The notes under the pieces were generated by a model. That model saw nothing but the letters and a program-made list of their open reading frames with translations, had not been told where the DNA came from and searched no databases. Below are positions 61,419-64,000 of a stretch of DNA of 64,000 nt, one piece after another; the first letter of the stretch is position 1; every line of letters begins with the position of its first letter. A program made the position numbers and the translations under genes. The DNA lies in contig NC_135144.1 in the NCBI RefSeq assembly GCF_051014445.1, positions 1,488,001-1,552,000 of the forward strand, given 5' to 3'. This stretch comes from Colletes latitarsis. Taxonomy: Eukaryota > Arthropoda > Insecta > Hymenoptera > Colletidae.

Positions 61419-63293
61419 ATTTTTTCAATCATATTTTCGTACAATCGTACATAACATGTGACATTATATTTTTGTATGCCCTTCGAATATTTCTTTTTTT
61501 TAAAGTTGAATTTAACCAAAATTACATTTATAACATAATATGTTATTTTCAATGTACGAAGTACATGAATCTGGATGGTACTTTTCGTAAAAACAGTCAA
61601 AACATAAAAATTTCAAGCACCACGTGCATCTAACGAAAGTTCTGTTTTCACAGAAATTACAAAATTTTCTATTTAATGATGATGATGGAATGGAATGACC
61701 GCTTCATTTACATTGATAAAATGTGAACCTTTTTTTGGATAGTCGTACCTCGTACTTTTTACCTTATACTTGAGGTAAAAAGGGGTATAACCGGGTAAAA
61801 CAGTTTTATGACATTACCTGCCAACTCATGTTACTGTTCTGATGAAAATGAAACGCTATGTTTTGTATTCGACTATGTCCTTTTAAAATTTTTAATCCAA
61901 CCCATACTTTGTATTAAACTGGTAAACGGGATCACTTTTCTTTTGTGGTTTAAACGGTTTGATGGTGCACGTTATTAATTCTGATGGATCGATACAATTA
62001 TTTTTTTATGCAAAGTTAAGCCAAATCAAACATATAATACTATACGGTTTATACGGTTTTATTATACGGTTATCTAAAAACATATCGAGGAAAATCATTA
62101 TTAATTAATTTCTGCAACTATTAATTCTACTACTAAGTTTTGTTTATGTTATAAAAATAAAAACTCTCCTTATTGAAAAATCCCACAGCGTGCACGATAC
62201 TGGCAAAGAGTGGATTCTCATTTTAATTTATTAATTTTCAATCTTAAACTATTGATTTTGAAAAATCGTATTAATAATATACATATGTTACGCTCACATA
62301 TAAGAATAATAATAAGAAAAAAATTTCTTTTTTTTTCAATAATTAAAATATGATCAGGGGGTTTTAAAACCCATTTATTTTCGTAAAATAAATTTTACAA
62401 AATTTCTTTTTCAAACTACTTACGTACTTTGCTTATGTGCGCCTACATCGTCATGTGCGTCGGAAAGTAAAAATGCCTGGGCAGTCAGTCGAGAATCTCG
62501 ACTCGAGATTCCAAATCGTATGCCGTTGACGGGAGGTCGGATTTCAGTTGTTAAGAGCGAGAAGGCAAATGTGAGCCTTTCTCTCTCGACTCTCACGAGG
62601 CGGTCCGAAATTACTTCGGGCAGCGTCAGTTTGCCTTTGTCGACTTTCCGAAACATTACGAGCTCACGTACGCGTGAGAGAGCACACTATGCCTTCGGTG
62701 CACTTCTGGCACCTCTGATTTCAGACACTTCCTCTAAACCAATCAAAAAACTTTTCGAACAAAAGTTACACAGAAATGACAACACTTGACAAGAAATTAG
62801 CAAAACAGTTTTTATTCAACAAAAAATCAAGGTCGTTTCAATTTTTTTTTAACAAAAATATATAATTTTTGTCTATCGATTTGTTTGTTGTATCTTTGTA
62901 TTCTCTTTAAAAAAAAAGTGTAAGAGGTCTTGGGTCGAAAATTGACTGGAATTCTTTAGAAGCTATGATTTTTGTTCCGAATTCCCATTCACGCGACACA
63001 CTGTCTCCGCTCCGCCGCCCCCGGAGGAGGATTAAACTTCATTAAATAAACGAAATACAGTTTGAAACCCTCCTATAACACGGTAGATCGGTTCCTATAA
63101 AATGCCGTGTTGTCTGAAACCGTGTTATATGAGACCTAACCCAGAGCCAGTTCACTCGAAAAGGGAGGGGAGTTTATGGTCCGAAAACTTATTAAAAACG
63201 AATATTTTTTTTTAATTCAATGACAGAATTTACCACACAGTATTTGTTTAAATAAGTAATATATTTAACATAACAGGAAATAATTAAATAAAT

Positions 63294-63413
63294 ATGAATG
63301 AGCGCAAGCAGGCTGTTGCAGCTCGTAATGCAAATCAAAACGTAACACACGAGAAACGTCGCGAGAAGGCGTCCCCAAGACGAAAGAAACAAAACCGTCA
63401 ACGATGTGAATGA
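63294..63413 (+). CDS. Basic 39-codon open frame (U6), doubtful
   Basis: Identical to the frame at 25550. Confidence 0.15.
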   Translation: MNERKQAVAARNANQNVTHEKRREKASPRRKKQNRQRCE

Positions 63414-63500
63414 CGCGCATCTCAACGACCTATTTTATATCAAACACATATAGATCGCTTTCTCACATTCTACATAAGCAATTTAATTTTTCTATGTATA

Positions 63501-64000
63501 CAGGGTGTTCGACCACCCCTGGGAAAAATTTTAATGGGAGATTCTAGAGGCCCAAATAAGACGAAAATCAAGAATATCAATTTGTTGATGGAGGCTTCGT
63601 TAAAAAGTTAAATTAAATTAAATTAAATTAAAAAATTTCAAATCGTTTTGGAAAAATTATTTTCGGTTACGGGGGTCAATTACAATCATTTTTTATGAAT
63701 ACACATATCCCCGACAATCCTACCCTCCTTCGAGAAAAAAATTCGGGTAGGTGGTGAAATTTCTCGGCGAAAAAAAAAATTTTTGAAATCGTTCTAAAAA
63801 AATTATTTCCGATTGCAAGGGTCGATTATAATCATTTTTTATGAATAGATATACCCCGGAAATCCTACCCAGTTTGGAGAAAAAAATTCGAGAAGGTGTG
63901 AAATTTTTCAACAAAATTAAAAAATTTTAAATCGTTCTAAAAAAATTATTTCTGATTGCAGGGACCAATTATAATAATTTTTGGTCGATAGACATACCCT
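63501..64000. mobile_element. Inverted-repeat element (U6), cut by window end
   Basis: Left half only, with the U1-type left arm (GGCCCAAATAAG). Confidence 0.65.

Larger units (their letters stand above)
59166..64000 (+). repeat. Macrosatellite unit U6, long form, partial
   Basis: The first 4835 bp of a sixth unit are present, cut by the window end inside the inverted-repeat element. It has the 640-bp segment and the 7-bp AGATTTT. At the small basic frame and element start it reads like U1-U3 (ACACACGAG, AGGCCCAAATAAG) rather than U4-U5. The array continues beyond the window. Confidence 0.95.

Overview
The window holds no conventional protein gene that I can support. It is two blocks of repetitive eukaryotic DNA, most likely insect and probably hymenopteran heterochromatin (pericentromeric or subtelomeric). 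The insect call rests on the AT-rich composition, the absence of any bacterial gene layout, and an inverted-repeat element (left end at 25757) that I remember, without having checked, as common in bee, wasp and ant genomes.

Block 1 (1-22070) is one uninterrupted head-to-tail array of a 148-bp satellite: 148 complete monomers between 118 and 22016, with a partial monomer at each end. The length balances exactly as 148 x 148 minus six 1-base deletions plus one 1-base insertion. The monomer is about 41% GC, carries 11 CpGs and normally has one BamHI site. Diagnostic variants show a hierarchy. A 42-monomer higher-order repeat (1767-7980, 6214 bp) is followed directly by a 44-monomer copy of itself (7981-14490, 6510 bp). 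Each contains a duplicated 7-monomer block of 1035 bp. From about 14215 to the end the same variant blocks recur in rearranged order. The many roughly 84-codon open frames in this block are by-products of the repeat.

Block 2 (22071-64000) is a macrosatellite joined to block 1 through 5 bp of microhomology. Five complete units and one partial unit lie head to tail: U1 22071-29098, U2 29099-36772, U3 36773-43811, U4 43812-51488, U5 51489-59165, U6 59166-64000. U1 and U3 are short (about 7.03 kb). U2, U4, U5 and U6 are the long form (about 7.67 kb), which has an extra segment of about 640 bp with a (TAAA)8 tract. Apart from the first 460 bp of U1, the units differ only by scattered single bases and a few small indels, so the array was amplified or homogenised recently.

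Each macro-unit has the same order: an AT-rich lead; four degenerate modules of about 147 bp in direct orientation; a tRNA-like sequence with A and B boxes and a T8 run; AT-rich spacer with hairpins; a GC-richer patch with a perfect palindrome; a stretch with CGTGTTATA-type motifs and a very basic 39-codon frame; an inverted-repeat, DNA-transposon-like element with 68-bp arms that carries the 147-bp modules in opposite orientation; an 81-codon frame of unknown nature; and a long AT-rich tail. The unit looks like a composite of mobile-element debris captured and amplified as a macrosatellite. The most notable points are the nested satellite hierarchy, the possible Pol III unit repeated six times, and the opposed 147-bp modules, which could form long dsRNA if transcribed.
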